Part shown: positions 39,395 through 48,497 of the stretch, one piece after another
Layout: every line of letters begins with the position of its first letter
How positions within the stretch are numbered: position 1 is the stretch's first letter
Assembly (NCBI RefSeq): GCF_002901825.1
Contig: NZ_PPQD01000017.1
Coordinates: forward strand, 248,001 to 312,000
Length of the DNA stretch: 64,000 nucleotides
DNA from: Mammaliicoccus sciuri
Lineage (GTDB): Bacteria; Bacillota; Bacilli; Staphylococcales; Staphylococcaceae
Direction: 5' to 3'
The notes under the pieces: generated by a model
Seen by the model: only the letters and a program-made list of their open reading frames with translations
What the model was told of the DNA's origin: nothing
Database searches by the model: none
Made by a program: the position numbers and the translations under genes

Positions 39395-41296
39395 GTGTCT
39401 ACTCAAAGTAAAAAGGGGTTTGGATCGACTATTTGGGACTATTTAACAACAGTCGACCACAAAAAAATTGCTATTTTGTATTTAATTGCTGGGGGATTAT
39501 TCTTTGCTATCGGTGGTATCGAAGCAATGTTAATTCGTATCCAGTTAGCAGTTCCAGAAAACGACTTTGTTACAGCTGGACTGTTTAATGAAATTATCAC
39601 AATGCATGGTACAACGATGATATTCTTAGCCGCAATGCCTTTATTATTCGGTTATATGAACGCAGTTGTTCCATTACAAATTGGTGCACGAGATGTTGCA
39701 TTTCCATTCTTAAATGCATTAGGTTTCTGGTTATTCTTCTTTGGTGGAATATTCTTAAACTTATCTTGGATTTTAGGTGGAGCGCCTAACGCAGGTTGGA
39801 CATCTTATGCAAGTTTATCTTTAGAATCGGCAGGGCATGGTATTAACTTCTATGCTCTAGGGCTACAAATTTCTGGTGCTGGTACATTAATTGCTGGTAT
39901 TAACTTTGTAGCTACAATCGTTAACATGAGAGCACCTGGTATGACGTATATGCGTATGCCACTAATGACTTGGACAACATTTGTTGCTTCTACATTAATC
40001 GTATTTGCATTCCCACCATTAACTATCGGTATTTTCTTATTAATATTCGATAGAATGTTTGGTACATCATTCTTTGTTGCTTCTCAAGGTGGTAACACAA
40101 TTATTTGGGAACATTTATTCTGGATCTTTGGACACCCAGAAGTTTATATTTTAGTATTACCAGCGTTTGGTATATTCTCTGAAATTATACCTGTATTCGC
40201 TAGAAAACGTTTATTTGGTTATTCAGCGATGGTATTCGCTACAGTATTAATCGGTTTCTTAGGATTCATGGTTTGGGCTCACCACATGTTCACTGTAGGT
40301 TTAGGTCCAGTAGCTAACGCGATTTTCGCTGTTGCAACAATGGCAATTGCTGTTCCGACGGGTGTGAAAATATTCAACTGGTTACTGACTGTATGGGGCG
40401 GTAGCGTAGAATTCACAACACCAATGTTATATGCATTATTCTTTATTCCATCATTCGTAATGGGTGGTGTAACAGGTGTCATGCAAGCATCAGCACCAGC
40501 TGACTATCAATTACATGACTCATACTTTATCGTTGCTCACTTCCACTACGTAATTGTTGGTGGTGTAGTATTCGCTTTATTAGCTGGTTTACATTATTGG
40601 TTCCCGCTAATAGCTGGTAAAATGTTAAGTGAAAAATTAGGTAAAGTAACATTCTGGTTATTCTTTATCGGTTTCCATTTAACATTCTTAATTCAACATT
40701 TCTTAGGACTATGGGGTATGCCACGTCGAGTATTTACATACTTACCTGGTCAAGGATATGACATACCAAACTTAGTATCAACAATTGGTGCACTCTTCAT
40801 GGCAGTAGCTGTTATTACTGAAGTTATCAATGTAATCATGACATTGGCTAAAGGTGAAAAAGTTGGAAAAGATGCTTGGGGAGACGGTCGTACTTTAGAA
40901 TGGGCATTACCTGTACCAACACCTCATTATAACTTTGCACAAACACCATTAGTTCGTGGACTAGATGCATTATGGATTGAAAAAACACAAGGCGACGGAA
41001 AAATTCTTCCAGCTGAATCTTTAGATGAGATTCATATGCCAAACAATTCATTTATTCCATTCATGCAAGCGTTCGGTTTATTCGTAGCAGCATTTGGTGC
41101 TATGTATTTTGCAGATGGTAAAGAATGGGCTCTAGATGCAGTTAAAGATTTACATGAAAAACCATGGGCAGTTTATGTATTGATTCTTGGTTTAGGTATT
41201 ACTGCAGGAAGTATGATTGTGAGATCACTTAAAGATGATCATGGTCACCATATTTCTAAAGAAGAGTTATTAGAGTATGAAAGGGGTGAGCGTTAA
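39395..41296 (+). CDS. ctaD: caa3 oxidase subunit I
   Basis: The catalytic haem-copper subunit, which reduces oxygen and pumps protons. The 633 residues have at least 12 helices plus extra C-terminal ones, as in Bacillus CtaD. Key motifs are TMHGTTMIFLAAMPLLFGY (haem a ligand His), the CuB motif GHPEVYILVLPAFGIFSEI, WAHHMFTVGL with the CuB His pair, and DSYFIVAHFHYVIVGG with the haem a3 ligand. Translation starts at GTG after GGGAGG. Its stop overlaps the ctaE ATG by one base. Confidence 0.96.
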   Translation: MSTQSKKGFGSTIWDYLTTVDHKKIAILYLIAGGLFFAIGGIEAMLIRIQLAVPENDFVTAGLFNEIITMHGTTMIFLAAMPLLFGYMNAVVPLQIGARDVAFPFLNALGFWLFFFGGIFLNLSWILGGAPNAGWTSYASLSLESAGHGINFYALGLQISGAGTLIAGINFVATIVNMRAPGMTYMRMPLMTWTTFVASTLIVFAFPPLTIGIFLLIFDRMFGTSFFVASQGGNTIIWEHLFWIFGHPEVYILVLPAFGIFSEIIPVFARKRLFGYSAMVFATVLIGFLGFMVWAHHMFTVGLGPVANAIFAVATMAIAVPTGVKIFNWLLTVWGGSVEFTTPMLYALFFIPSFVMGGVTGVMQASAPADYQLHDSYFIVAHFHYVIVGGVVFALLAGLHYWFPLIAGKMLSEKLGKVTFWLFFIGFHLTFLIQHFLGLWGMPRRVFTYLPGQGYDIPNLVSTIGALFMAVAVITEVINVIMTLAKGEKVGKDAWGDGRTLEWALPVPTPHYNFAQTPLVRGLDALWIEKTQGDGKILPAESLDEIHMPNNSFIPFMQAFGLFVAAFGAMYFADGKEWALDAVKDLHEKPWAVYVLILGLGITAGSMIVRSLKDDHGHHISKEELLEYERGER

Positions 41297-41925
41297 TGTC
41301 ACATGAAGAAGCAAAATTTACAGCTGACAATTGGCCAAACCATCCTGAAACAGCATCTATGGAAGGTAAGAATAAACTCGTAGGATTTTGGGTGTTCTTA
41401 GGTGGAGAGGTTGCATTATTCGCATCACTATTCGCTACTTACTTAGCATTAAAAGATGCTGTGCCAAGTGAAGATCATTTATTAGCTAAAGATTTATTCC
41501 ATTTACCATTAGCGTTCGTAATGACAATGTTATTATTAACATCATCTCTAACAAGTGTATATGCTTTATACCATATGCGTAATTTCAATGCTAAAGGATT
41601 ATTCCTTTGGATTGGTATTACAATACTGTTAGGATTAGGATTCTTAGGATTAGAAATTTATGAATTCGTAGAGTATGTACATCAAGGTCATACATTCCGT
41701 TCAAGTGCGTTTGGTAGTGCCTTCTACTTCTTGGTAGGAACACACGGATTCCACGTACTTATAGGACTAGTATGGTTAACATTACTCATCTTCCGTAATA
41801 GAGGTAGAGGATTAAGTATTTATAATGCACATAAATTTAATACTGCTGCTTTATATTGGCACTTCATTGACGTTGTATGGGTGTTTATCTTTACAGTAGT
41901 ATACTTGATGGGAGCGTTAGGATAA
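41296..41925 (+). CDS. ctaE: caa3 oxidase subunit III
   Basis: 209 residues, five membrane helices. Subunit III motifs are FWVFLGGEVALFASLFATYLAL near residue 30 and VGTHGFHVLIGLVWL near residue 145, with YWHFIDVVWVFIFTVVYL at the end. It stabilises the catalytic core. It overlaps the ctaD stop and is followed after one base by ctaF. Confidence 0.95.
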   Translation: MSHEEAKFTADNWPNHPETASMEGKNKLVGFWVFLGGEVALFASLFATYLALKDAVPSEDHLLAKDLFHLPLAFVMTMLLLTSSLTSVYALYHMRNFNAKGLFLWIGITILLGLGFLGLEIYEFVEYVHQGHTFRSSAFGSAFYFLVGTHGFHVLIGLVWLTLLIFRNRGRGLSIYNAHKFNTAALYWHFIDVVWVFIFTVVYLMGALG

Positions 41926-41926
41926 T

Positions 41927-42280
41927 ATGAGTCAACAAATAAATCATGACGCACAAGCACTTAGAGAGTATAGAAAGCGTAAAAGTACAAAAGAAATGCG
42001 TATGCAAGTTACAAACTTTGCTATTATGATTTTTGTTACTTTTGTTGCTTTCGCATTAGTTGCTGCTGAACTTCCTAAAGAGTTCGTTATTCCAGTTATT
42101 TTAGGATTAGCAGTACTACAAGTTGTATTACAATTCTATTATTTCATGCATATGAAAGCTGAAAAACATGGCATATCAAAATTATTCATGATTACGGGTG
42201 TATTCTTTGGATTATCGTTCGTCGTAACGTTTATTTACATCGTATGGTTAGGCGATCCGTTATTCGTAAAAACGAAATAA
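41927..42280 (+). CDS. ctaF: caa3 oxidase subunit IV
   Basis: 117 residues with three membrane helices (FAIMIFVTFVAFALVAAELP, FVIPVILGLAVLQVVLQFYYFMH, and a third near residue 95). The order and the YYFMHMK motif match CtaF/CyoD-like subunit IV. It begins one base after ctaE stops. A strong terminator follows, so ctaG and ctaM may use their own promoter or read-through. Confidence 0.92.
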   Translation: MSQQINHDAQALREYRKRKSTKEMRMQVTNFAIMIFVTFVAFALVAAELPKEFVIPVILGLAVLQVVLQFYYFMHMKAEKHGISKLFMITGVFFGLSFVVTFIYIVWLGDPLFVKTK

Positions 42281-42285
42281 TTTAT

Positions 42286-42329
42286 AAAAGACTCGAGAAC
42301 TTTGTTATATAAGTTCTCGAGTCTTTTTA
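42286..42329 (+). terminator. ctaF terminator
   Basis: AAAAGACTCGAGAACTT pairs perfectly with AAGTTCTCGAGTCTTTT, followed by a T run. Confidence 0.93.
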
Positions 42330-42439
42330 TCTTTCATAATTGGTCATATCATTGTCATAACTATTTACATTGTTGGGTTGTTTAACGGTGGATTAAATTT
42401 TATAATGAAAGTAATGACTAAGTGGGGAAGTGTAAAGAG

Positions 42440-43393
42440 ATGGGTAACTTAACCTCAATATCTATATTCGGTTTTTGGGCAAACTGGACGCCATTCTTCT
42501 TTGTAGGCGTATTATGTGTAATAATCTTATACTTTTTAATTTGTGGAAAATGGTATAAAGATATACCAGGTGGAAGACCTTTAAGAAAAGGTGAAGCAAC
42601 ACTTTTCGTTATCTTAATGTTAACGATATACTTTTTAGAAGGTGGACCTATTGATCTGCTTTCACACATCATTTTTAGTTTCCATATGTTGCAAATGGCT
42701 TTGTTATTTTTAATTGTAGTTCCGTTACTGTATTTTGCTATCCCAGAGTACATCATCAAATATGTAGAAGAGCTACCCGTAATTAATAAGATTGTTCAAT
42801 TATTTACAAAGCCGATATTAGCAATTTTTCTTTTTAACGGTTTATTCTCTGTATATCATATACCACTTGTGTTAGATACTTTAAAACAAGATCTTGTTTT
42901 GCATGAGTTATATACGATTATTTTATTCATTAGTGCATGGTTTATGTGGCATCCAATATTTAATAAACATATTCCTGAAGAATTGCACATGAGTAATATT
43001 AAGAAAATCTTATATATCTTCTTTATCGGTGTACTGTTAACACCTTCATGTGGACTTATCATATTTAGTGGAACTGCAATGTATGAAACATACACATCAG
43101 GTAAAGCATGGCTTGGTGCGATGACTTTATGTGTACCTGCTGATACGTTAAATACAGTCGTACAAGGAACAGGGTTATCTGGTCCAGAATACTTTACGAA
43201 TTTCACACCTTTAGAAGATCAGCAAACAGGTGGCGTCATCATGAAAGTTATGCAAGAAATCGTGTTTGGTATTTATTTATATATCATTTTCATGAGATGG
43301 TTTAGATATGAGAGGAAAAATGAAAAGCAAATCACTGAAGATAGCTTGAGAAAATTACAAGAGCAAAAAGCATTATATAATCAATTTAGATAG
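42440..43393 (+). CDS. ctaG: Cytochrome oxidase assembly factor CtaG
   Basis: About 317 residues with seven or more membrane helices. It begins IFGFWANWTPFFFVGVL and contains GGPIDLLSHIIFSFHMLQMALLF near residue 65, characteristic of the caa3_CtaG family, which helps insert copper or assemble the CuA/CuB oxidase. ATG 42440 is likely but the ribosome site is weak; a GTG at 42422 in frame is an alternative start. It follows the ctaF terminator and precedes ctaM by five bases. Confidence 0.9.
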   Translation: MGNLTSISIFGFWANWTPFFFVGVLCVIILYFLICGKWYKDIPGGRPLRKGEATLFVILMLTIYFLEGGPIDLLSHIIFSFHMLQMALLFLIVVPLLYFAIPEYIIKYVEELPVINKIVQLFTKPILAIFLFNGLFSVYHIPLVLDTLKQDLVLHELYTIILFISAWFMWHPIFNKHIPEELHMSNIKKILYIFFIGVLLTPSCGLIIFSGTAMYETYTSGKAWLGAMTLCVPADTLNTVVQGTGLSGPEYFTNFTPLEDQQTGGVIMKVMQEIVFGIYLYIIFMRWFRYERKNEKQITEDSLRKLQEQKALYNQFR

Positions 43394-43404
43394 GATGTAT
43401 GAAA

Positions 43405-43866
43405 ATGAATTTACCAATTTTACCGACAATAAGTACAACTTTCATCGTATTAAGCGCAATTTTAGTTGCTATTGGATGGTACTTTATTGCACAACGAAAA
43501 ATTGAAACACATAAAAAATTTATGATATCTGCTGCAGTTGCTGCAGTCGTATTCTTTACCATTTATGCTAGTAGAACAGTATTTATTGGAAATACTTCAT
43601 TTGGTGGACCGGATAATATTAAAATTTATTATACAATTTTCTTGATTTTCCATATAACGCTAGCGACTGTCGGGGCAGTGATGGGGATCTATACGATTTA
43701 TTTAGGTTGGACGAATAAACTTGATAGACACCGTAAATTTGGGCCAGTAACATCTATTATTTGGTTCTGTACAGCTATTACAGGTGTTGCCGTTTATTTA
43801 TTATTATATGTGTTCTATCACGGTGGAGATACAACATCTATGATAAAAGCAATTTTAGGACATTAA
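43405..43866 (+). CDS. ctaM: DUF420 oxidase accessory protein CtaM
   Basis: About 153 residues with four helices, DUF420 family (YozB). In S. aureus the orthologue CtaM is needed for aa3-type oxidase function and lies beside ctaB. Conserved-looking parts are HKKFMISAAVAAVVFFTIYASR and DRHRKFGPVTSIIWF. ATG 43405 is placed seven bases after TAGGATG; ATG 43399 is an alternative. In this window it is separated from ctaB by ctaCDEFG. Confidence 0.88.
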   Translation: MNLPILPTISTTFIVLSAILVAIGWYFIAQRKIETHKKFMISAAVAAVVFFTIYASRTVFIGNTSFGGPDNIKIYYTIFLIFHITLATVGAVMGIYTIYLGWTNKLDRHRKFGPVTSIIWFCTAITGVAVYLLLYVFYHGGDTTSMIKAILGH

Positions 43867-43869
43867 ATT

Positions 43870-43910
43870 AAAACCTCTCAATCTGCTTATAACGGATTGA
43901 GAGGTTTTTT
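43870..43910 (+). terminator. Bidirectional terminator after ctaM
   Basis: AAAACCTCTCAATC pairs with GATTGAGAGGTTTT, followed by a T run. It also closes the convergent AI-2E-type permease gene. Confidence 0.9.
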
Positions 43911-43917
43911 GCTCATA

Positions 43918-44964
43918 TTATATTTTAAAGTCTGTTTTGATAAGACCAGATTCTAGTATCGTTTTGATGACGATTAAGAATAATGGTCCGATAAAGAATC
44001 CAATAAAGCCGAGTAATTTTAAACCGATAAACATGGATATTAAAGTGGGTAATGGAGATAAACCGACACCCGTACCGAATATTTTAGGTTCTAATATTTT
44101 TCTTTGAACGAGTAAAATAACAGATAGAATAATCAGTTGGATACCGAGTGTCGAATCTCCAACTATATATGCGTAGATTGCCCACGGAATTGTAAAACCT
44201 GTCGCACCAATAATCGGTAAGATGTCTATAAACCATATAAATAAACTGATGACAAACGCTGAGTCAACGCCGATAATCAGTAGACCAACATAAGTAAATA
44301 ACCAAGTTATAAAGCTTAATACAACAGTAGCAGATATCATCCCGATAATAGAATGACCTATTTTATTGTATATTTTATAAACTTCATGATAAGTCGACGG
44401 ATAAAGATGTTGCTTTATAAATTTATGAATATTAGGTATTTCTAGCATAAATAAGAATAATGCTACAAGAAATACAACAAGGCTTATAATGAAACCTGGT
44501 AAAGAAGATACAACTTCTGTTATATTTTCAACACTTAAATAATTTGCGATTGAATCTCTCAATGAAGCAACAAAATTCTGTAGTTCTTTGTTGATTGTTA
44601 CTGCCATTTCATCGGGTAATATAGCTTTCATTTTGTCGTTATATTGTTCAATTACAGTGATGAGAATATTAATTTTATTAGGTAAATCTTTAATAAATAG
44701 TACAATCTGGTCTATTAATTTTGTTAAAAATAAAAATATAATAAATCCTGTTATTGTGAGGAGTAACGTATAAATAATCGTAACGCTCCATTTTCGACTT
44801 TTAATTTTATGTGCTAATTTATTAACAAGTGGGTTGAGCGCTAATGCGATAACAAGTGCTGTTATTAAAGGAATTGATATCGGTAAAATGAAATAAATAA
44901 ATAGAATAGATAAAACTATAATGATGAATATGCTTATGTTTCGTTTGTTTATCCATTTTTTCAT
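43918..44964 (-). CDS. AI-2E family transporter (UPF0118)
   Basis: 348 residues with about seven or eight helices. The family pattern is two N-terminal helices, a soluble stretch (about 70-150), then a helical bundle with WFIDILPIIGATGFTIPWAIYAYI and LEPKIFGTGVGLSPLPTLISMF. Such proteins export small molecules or ions; the substrate is not known, and the AI-2 name is historical. The start at 44964 has GAGGTT eight bases upstream; the longer frame to 44985 includes that site. Confidence 0.85.
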   Translation of the reverse strand: MKKWINKRNISIFIIIVLSILFIYFILPISIPLITALVIALALNPLVNKLAHKIKSRKWSVTIIYTLLLTITGFIIFLFLTKLIDQIVLFIKDLPNKINILITVIEQYNDKMKAILPDEMAVTINKELQNFVASLRDSIANYLSVENITEVVSSLPGFIISLVVFLVALFLFMLEIPNIHKFIKQHLYPSTYHEVYKIYNKIGHSIIGMISATVVLSFITWLFTYVGLLIIGVDSAFVISLFIWFIDILPIIGATGFTIPWAIYAYIVGDSTLGIQLIILSVILLVQRKILEPKIFGTGVGLSPLPTLISMFIGLKLLGFIGFFIGPLFLIVIKTILESGLIKTDFKI

Positions 44965-44989
44965 AATGATAACCTCTTTGCTCATTTAT

Positions 44990-45026
44990 ATAAAAATAAA
45001 GAGACGTGAAATATCACGTCTCTACT
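44990..45026 (-). terminator. Terminator of yugN
   Basis: On the minus strand AGAGACGTGATA pairs with TATTTCACGTCTCT (one mismatch in the loop region), followed by a T-rich tail toward the AI-2E-type gene. Confidence 0.8.
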
Positions 45027-45044
45027 CTGTTAGTATTATTTTAA

Positions 45045-45416
45045 TTAATGCGTACCTAATGTATTTAATGCATTAATATCTGATGTGATACGTTCAATTA
45101 GTAAGTTACAATGTGCAACTAAATTATCTGGGTAAACTTCATCATCTCCATATTCTACACCTGTTGGATAATAGTGTTTACCGAGATATGGATCCATTAA
45201 TTGAATTGTTGCGTTATTGGCACCGATGTCCCCTTTAAGTGCATAACCAGGAATTCTTAGGTAATAGACGCCTTCACTTATTTCATATTTAAAATCATAA
45301 GTGATACGTTCATAATCCCAATGTCCTCCAGCAATAAAACCATGTTTATTCATAACATCTTTTAATAGCTCTTGTTCTATGATAACCTTTTCAAGACCTG
45401 TATTATCAAATACCAT
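45045..45416 (-). CDS. YugN-like family protein
   Basis: 123 residues matching YugN-like proteins (KVIIEQELLKDVMNKHGFIAGGHWDYERITYDFK and LVAHCNLLIERI). It is a compact mixed alpha/beta cytoplasmic protein without membrane segments. GAGGGAGG lies ahead of the ATG. The place between an AI-2E-type permease and a CAP-domain gene is conserved in staphylococci. The function is unknown. Confidence 0.85.
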   Translation of the reverse strand: MVFDNTGLEKVIIEQELLKDVMNKHGFIAGGHWDYERITYDFKYEISEGVYYLRIPGYALKGDIGANNATIQLMDPYLGKHYYPTGVEYGDDEVYPDNLVAHCNLLIERITSDINALNTLGTH

Positions 45417-45584
45417 GTATTTTTCCTCCCTCTAAGTACCTTTAAGTTTATTTTATGATAAAAGCGCCAATGTTGCAATGTACATTTATATTTAACAAAT
45501 ATGACAACATTTCGATTGATTTAGGTAAATGTTTTCCTGTAAAATGATATAATTGAATATAGGAATAAATGAGGAGGTAAATAG

Positions 45585-46652
45585 TTGAAAAATATTATCA
45601 TAAAAGTTGTAGCAATAACTATTTTAATCATTGTACTCTTTTATTTATTCTATTCACCTAAATTAGAATTTGATGTTTTAAAGAATCCTAACTACTCTCA
45701 TGATAAAGCAAATGAGAATTATTATGAGCAGCAAGCTGAAAAATCAACTGGTAATGCAAAGTTGAAAGAAGGCGTAGGTACATATGTCTATAAAAATATT
45801 AAAGAAGTCATAAATGATTTAGGACAACCAGATAGGGTATATAAGGCAGAGCACGGTCGAAAGAATTATGTCTTCAAAAATAAAGAGCATTATTATTTAA
45901 TATCTACTAAAAATGATAAAGTCTCTTCAGTATTTGCTACAGGAAATAAAGTGAATGTTTCACCGATTAAAATGAAACAAGATGCAACAAAGATTTTCAA
46001 TGGTACAAATATAGATATGGAACCAGTTATTGAAAGTACATATGGAAAATATCAATTAGAGTTATCTGAACGTGATATTAAGACACAATTACTGATTAAA
46101 TATGGTAATGTTTATACACAGGTCTTAATTGATAGTGAAACAAATGAAGTTATGGGTGTACAGTTTATGGATTCAGATGTTGTTATTGAAAATGCACCTT
46201 TTTCAATGTCTAAAATAAATGGTGATAAAGATAACAAACTAAAGAGAACAGATAAACAAGACTTTCAAGCTCATATAAATAAAGATTTATCACTTCTTGA
46301 AATCGTTAATGAAATTAGAGAGATGAAAGATGTCAAACCATTACAGATTAATGATCAACTTACGTATATAACACAAATGGAAGCAGATTTAATTGAAGAT
46401 GATATCAATGAGGAAGAAGCAGTTAAATCATTAGAAGATGGCATTACAAAACATATCAATAATCAAAAGATTGAATATGAATCCATTAACCAAAATTTAG
46501 CTTACAATTTCTATGATGTACCAACACTTATCAATAGCTGGTTAAACAACAACACCTATAGAGAAAAGTTATTAGGTAGTCAATATGATGAATTTGGTGC
46601 TGGTAATTCTCGCGAATACTATTCACTTGTTTTCAAAGAAAATAAAGAATAA
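45585..46652 (+). CDS. CAP-domain secreted protein with CAP-associated N-terminus
   Basis: 355 residues with an N-terminal anchor (IIIKVVAITILIIVLFYLFY). A CAP-associated domain (about 60-200) includes VIENAPFSMSKINGD and GVQFMD. The C-terminal CAP/SCP domain (about 225-355) includes LLEIVNEIREMKDVKPLQIN and LINSWLNNNTYREKLLGSQYDEFG. It resembles Bacillus YlbC. It is exported and probably acts outside the membrane; the target is unknown. TTG start nine bases after GAGGAGG. The TATAAT at 45548-45553 is a likely -10. Confidence 0.85.
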   Translation: MKNIIIKVVAITILIIVLFYLFYSPKLEFDVLKNPNYSHDKANENYYEQQAEKSTGNAKLKEGVGTYVYKNIKEVINDLGQPDRVYKAEHGRKNYVFKNKEHYYLISTKNDKVSSVFATGNKVNVSPIKMKQDATKIFNGTNIDMEPVIESTYGKYQLELSERDIKTQLLIKYGNVYTQVLIDSETNEVMGVQFMDSDVVIENAPFSMSKINGDKDNKLKRTDKQDFQAHINKDLSLLEIVNEIREMKDVKPLQINDQLTYITQMEADLIEDDINEEEAVKSLEDGITKHINNQKIEYESINQNLAYNFYDVPTLINSWLNNNTYREKLLGSQYDEFGAGNSREYYSLVFKENKE

Positions 46653-46666
46653 GGGGGAATCATATT

Positions 46667-47107
46667 ATGTTTACTGCAGAAACAGTTGATATACTTGATC
46701 AATCAGATGAATTAAGCGCATGTATTAAGGATTCATATATTTATCAAGAATATCTCGAAGCAAAACATCAACTTGAAACAAATTTTGAAGTTAAAATATT
46801 AAGGCAAAAATTTGATCAAATTAAATCACATTATGATGATTGTTTAAGATTTGGTAGATATCATCCTGATTACAATAGAGTAATGAAAGAAACAAGACAA
46901 CAAAAGAGAGCATATGAAATGCATCCAGTTGTTTCTGAATTTAAGACTAAAGAAACTGCGTTACAAGATTTATTAGATGAAGTGATTAGCATTGTTTCTT
47001 ATTCAGTTTCAAGCAATGTTAAAGTGGATACGGGTAATCCATTCTTTAGTAGCGAATCACACGGTGGCGGTTGTTCTACTGGTGGATCTTGTGGCTGTTC
47101 AACATAA
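46667..47107 (+). CDS. ylbF: YlbF/YmcA-family RNA-processing factor
   Basis: A 146-residue helical protein, YlbF family. In B. subtilis YlbF forms a complex with YmcA and YaaT that steers RNase Y. The core (residues 1-110) is coiled coil; the tail is Gly/Cys-rich (HGGGCSTGGSCGCST, three Cys), consistent with the iron-sulfur binding reported for this complex. It begins 14 bases after the CAP-domain gene. AGGGGGA precedes ATG. A strong terminator follows. Confidence 0.85.
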   Translation: MFTAETVDILDQSDELSACIKDSYIYQEYLEAKHQLETNFEVKILRQKFDQIKSHYDDCLRFGRYHPDYNRVMKETRQQKRAYEMHPVVSEFKTKETALQDLLDEVISIVSYSVSSNVKVDTGNPFFSSESHGGGCSTGGSCGCST

Positions 47108-47110
47108 CAT

Positions 47111-47155
47111 AAAAAAAGCTTTCCATTTGTCATTAGACAGATGGAAAGCTTTTTA
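47111..47155 (+). terminator. Bidirectional terminator after ylbF
   Basis: AAAAAAGCTTTCCAT pairs with ATGGAAAGCTTTTT around a loop. It serves both ylbF and the convergent phosphodiesterase gene. Confidence 0.9.
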
Positions 47156-47157
47156 AA

Positions 47158-48072
47158 TTAGTAGTGTTTTTTAATTAAGAAGTGCGCAGTATCTGGGCGA
47201 TCAGTTACAATCGTATGTGCACCTTTTTGGATTAAATCGTCCATTGTATCGATTTGATTTACAACCCAATAAGCAACAGATATATTAAGTGATGTTAAAA
47301 ATTGAATGAAACCTTCAGAGTCTAACGGAAGACCTTTAGCTTGTGTTGGTATTTGGAATGTATCAGATTTAGGTTGATACGTATGACCATATCCTGATTG
47401 ATAAGCTAAGAAAGCTTTTGCTACTTCGCTTTGTCCTGTCCCCAACGCAATAGAATCTTGAGCATATAAATTAAAGCGATCAATTTGTTCATCATAGAAA
47501 CTCGTAATATTAACACGATCTTCAGCTTTAAGTTCTGTAATTAAACGGTATAAGTGAGAAGGTGCTAAACTACCGCTATATGACTCAGGATGATCTTTAA
47601 TATCTATATTTACTAAGACATCTGGATATTCAGTTAATAGCTCTTTTAAAGTGACGATTTTAGCTTTTGCATCTCCTCTATAAGGATGCTCGTTATTAAT
47701 ATCTTTGAAGTGGTAACCGAAATCTAATTGGCGTAGTTCTTCTAATGTATGATCACCTATATACCCTGAACCGTTACTTGTACGATCAACAGTGTTGTCA
47801 TGTGTTACGACAAGTACTTCATCTTTAGTAAGTCGAACGTCTACTTCAAATCCAGTTACTTCGTATTTTAGTGCATGATCAAAAGCTAAGCGTGTATGTT
47901 CTGGTCTTAACGCCATGCCCCCACGATGAGCGAATACATAAGGAGCTGGTTGTGTAAAGAATGGTTTAATCGTACGTGGTTTAACGTTTGATGTTGCTTT
48001 TGTCACAATCCAAGAACCTGCAACAATGCCTCCGATAAGACCTGTTGTTTTTAATAAATTAATTTTTGACAT
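47158..48072 (-). CDS. Glycerophosphodiester phosphodiesterase
   Basis: 304 residues. An N-terminal helix (TTGLIGGIVAGSWIVTKATS) may anchor or export it. The GDPD catalytic core shows FAHRGGMALRPEHTRLAF with the catalytic His and Glu, FEVDVRLTKDEVLVVTHDNTVDRTS, and LVNIDIKD. The end reads GAHTIVTDRP. It hydrolyses glycerophosphodiesters to glycerol 3-phosphate and an alcohol, either from phospholipid or teichoic acid turnover. It is a single-gene unit. Confidence 0.9.
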   Translation of the reverse strand: MSKINLLKTTGLIGGIVAGSWIVTKATSNVKPRTIKPFFTQPAPYVFAHRGGMALRPEHTRLAFDHALKYEVTGFEVDVRLTKDEVLVVTHDNTVDRTSNGSGYIGDHTLEELRQLDFGYHFKDINNEHPYRGDAKAKIVTLKELLTEYPDVLVNIDIKDHPESYSGSLAPSHLYRLITELKAEDRVNITSFYDEQIDRFNLYAQDSIALGTGQSEVAKAFLAYQSGYGHTYQPKSDTFQIPTQAKGLPLDSEGFIQFLTSLNISVAYWVVNQIDTMDDLIQKGAHTIVTDRPDTAHFLIKKHY

Positions 48073-48230
48073 GTTATCCTATCCTTTCGAAATGCAAATA
48101 AAGACTTATATATATTCTATCAAATTGATTTAAGATAAGAAAGCAAGTCACTTACGCTTGAAGTTATCTTCTTTCATCATTTTATAGAAAGTGCTAATAT
48201 AAAAATAAAAAGCGTTAGGAGGTTATTTTG

Positions 48231-48497
48231 ATGGAATTAGTAGAACGAATAAGTATTGTCGTATATTTAAAAAATATGAAACACGAACGACAATTACGCA
48301 AGTTTGGTAATATATACTTTGCACATAGAAAAGAACAATACGTCATGTTATATACAAATGAAGATAAAATAGATGACACTGTTCAACATTTAATGAAACT
48401 AAAATATGTTAAAGATGTAAAAGTCTCACCATTTAAATATGTTAAAAGAGATTACTCTAATTCGAATACGGACAAAAAAGAGTATTTAAACTTTTAA
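48231..48497 (+). CDS. ylbG: YlbG (UPF0298) family protein
   Basis: 88 residues matching UPF0298 (RISIVVYLKNMKHERQLRKFGNIYFAHRKEQYVMLY and VKDVKVSPFKYVKRDY). Small mixed fold, no membrane segment. ATG 48231 follows AGGAGG by eight bases. A -10 TAATAT at 48195 sits in the same TGCTAATATAAAAATA context as before suhB. Its stop codon abuts the stop of the convergent gene with no base between. The function is unknown. Confidence 0.88.
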   Translation: MELVERISIVVYLKNMKHERQLRKFGNIYFAHRKEQYVMLYTNEDKIDDTVQHLMKLKYVKDVKVSPFKYVKRDYSNSNTDKKEYLNF

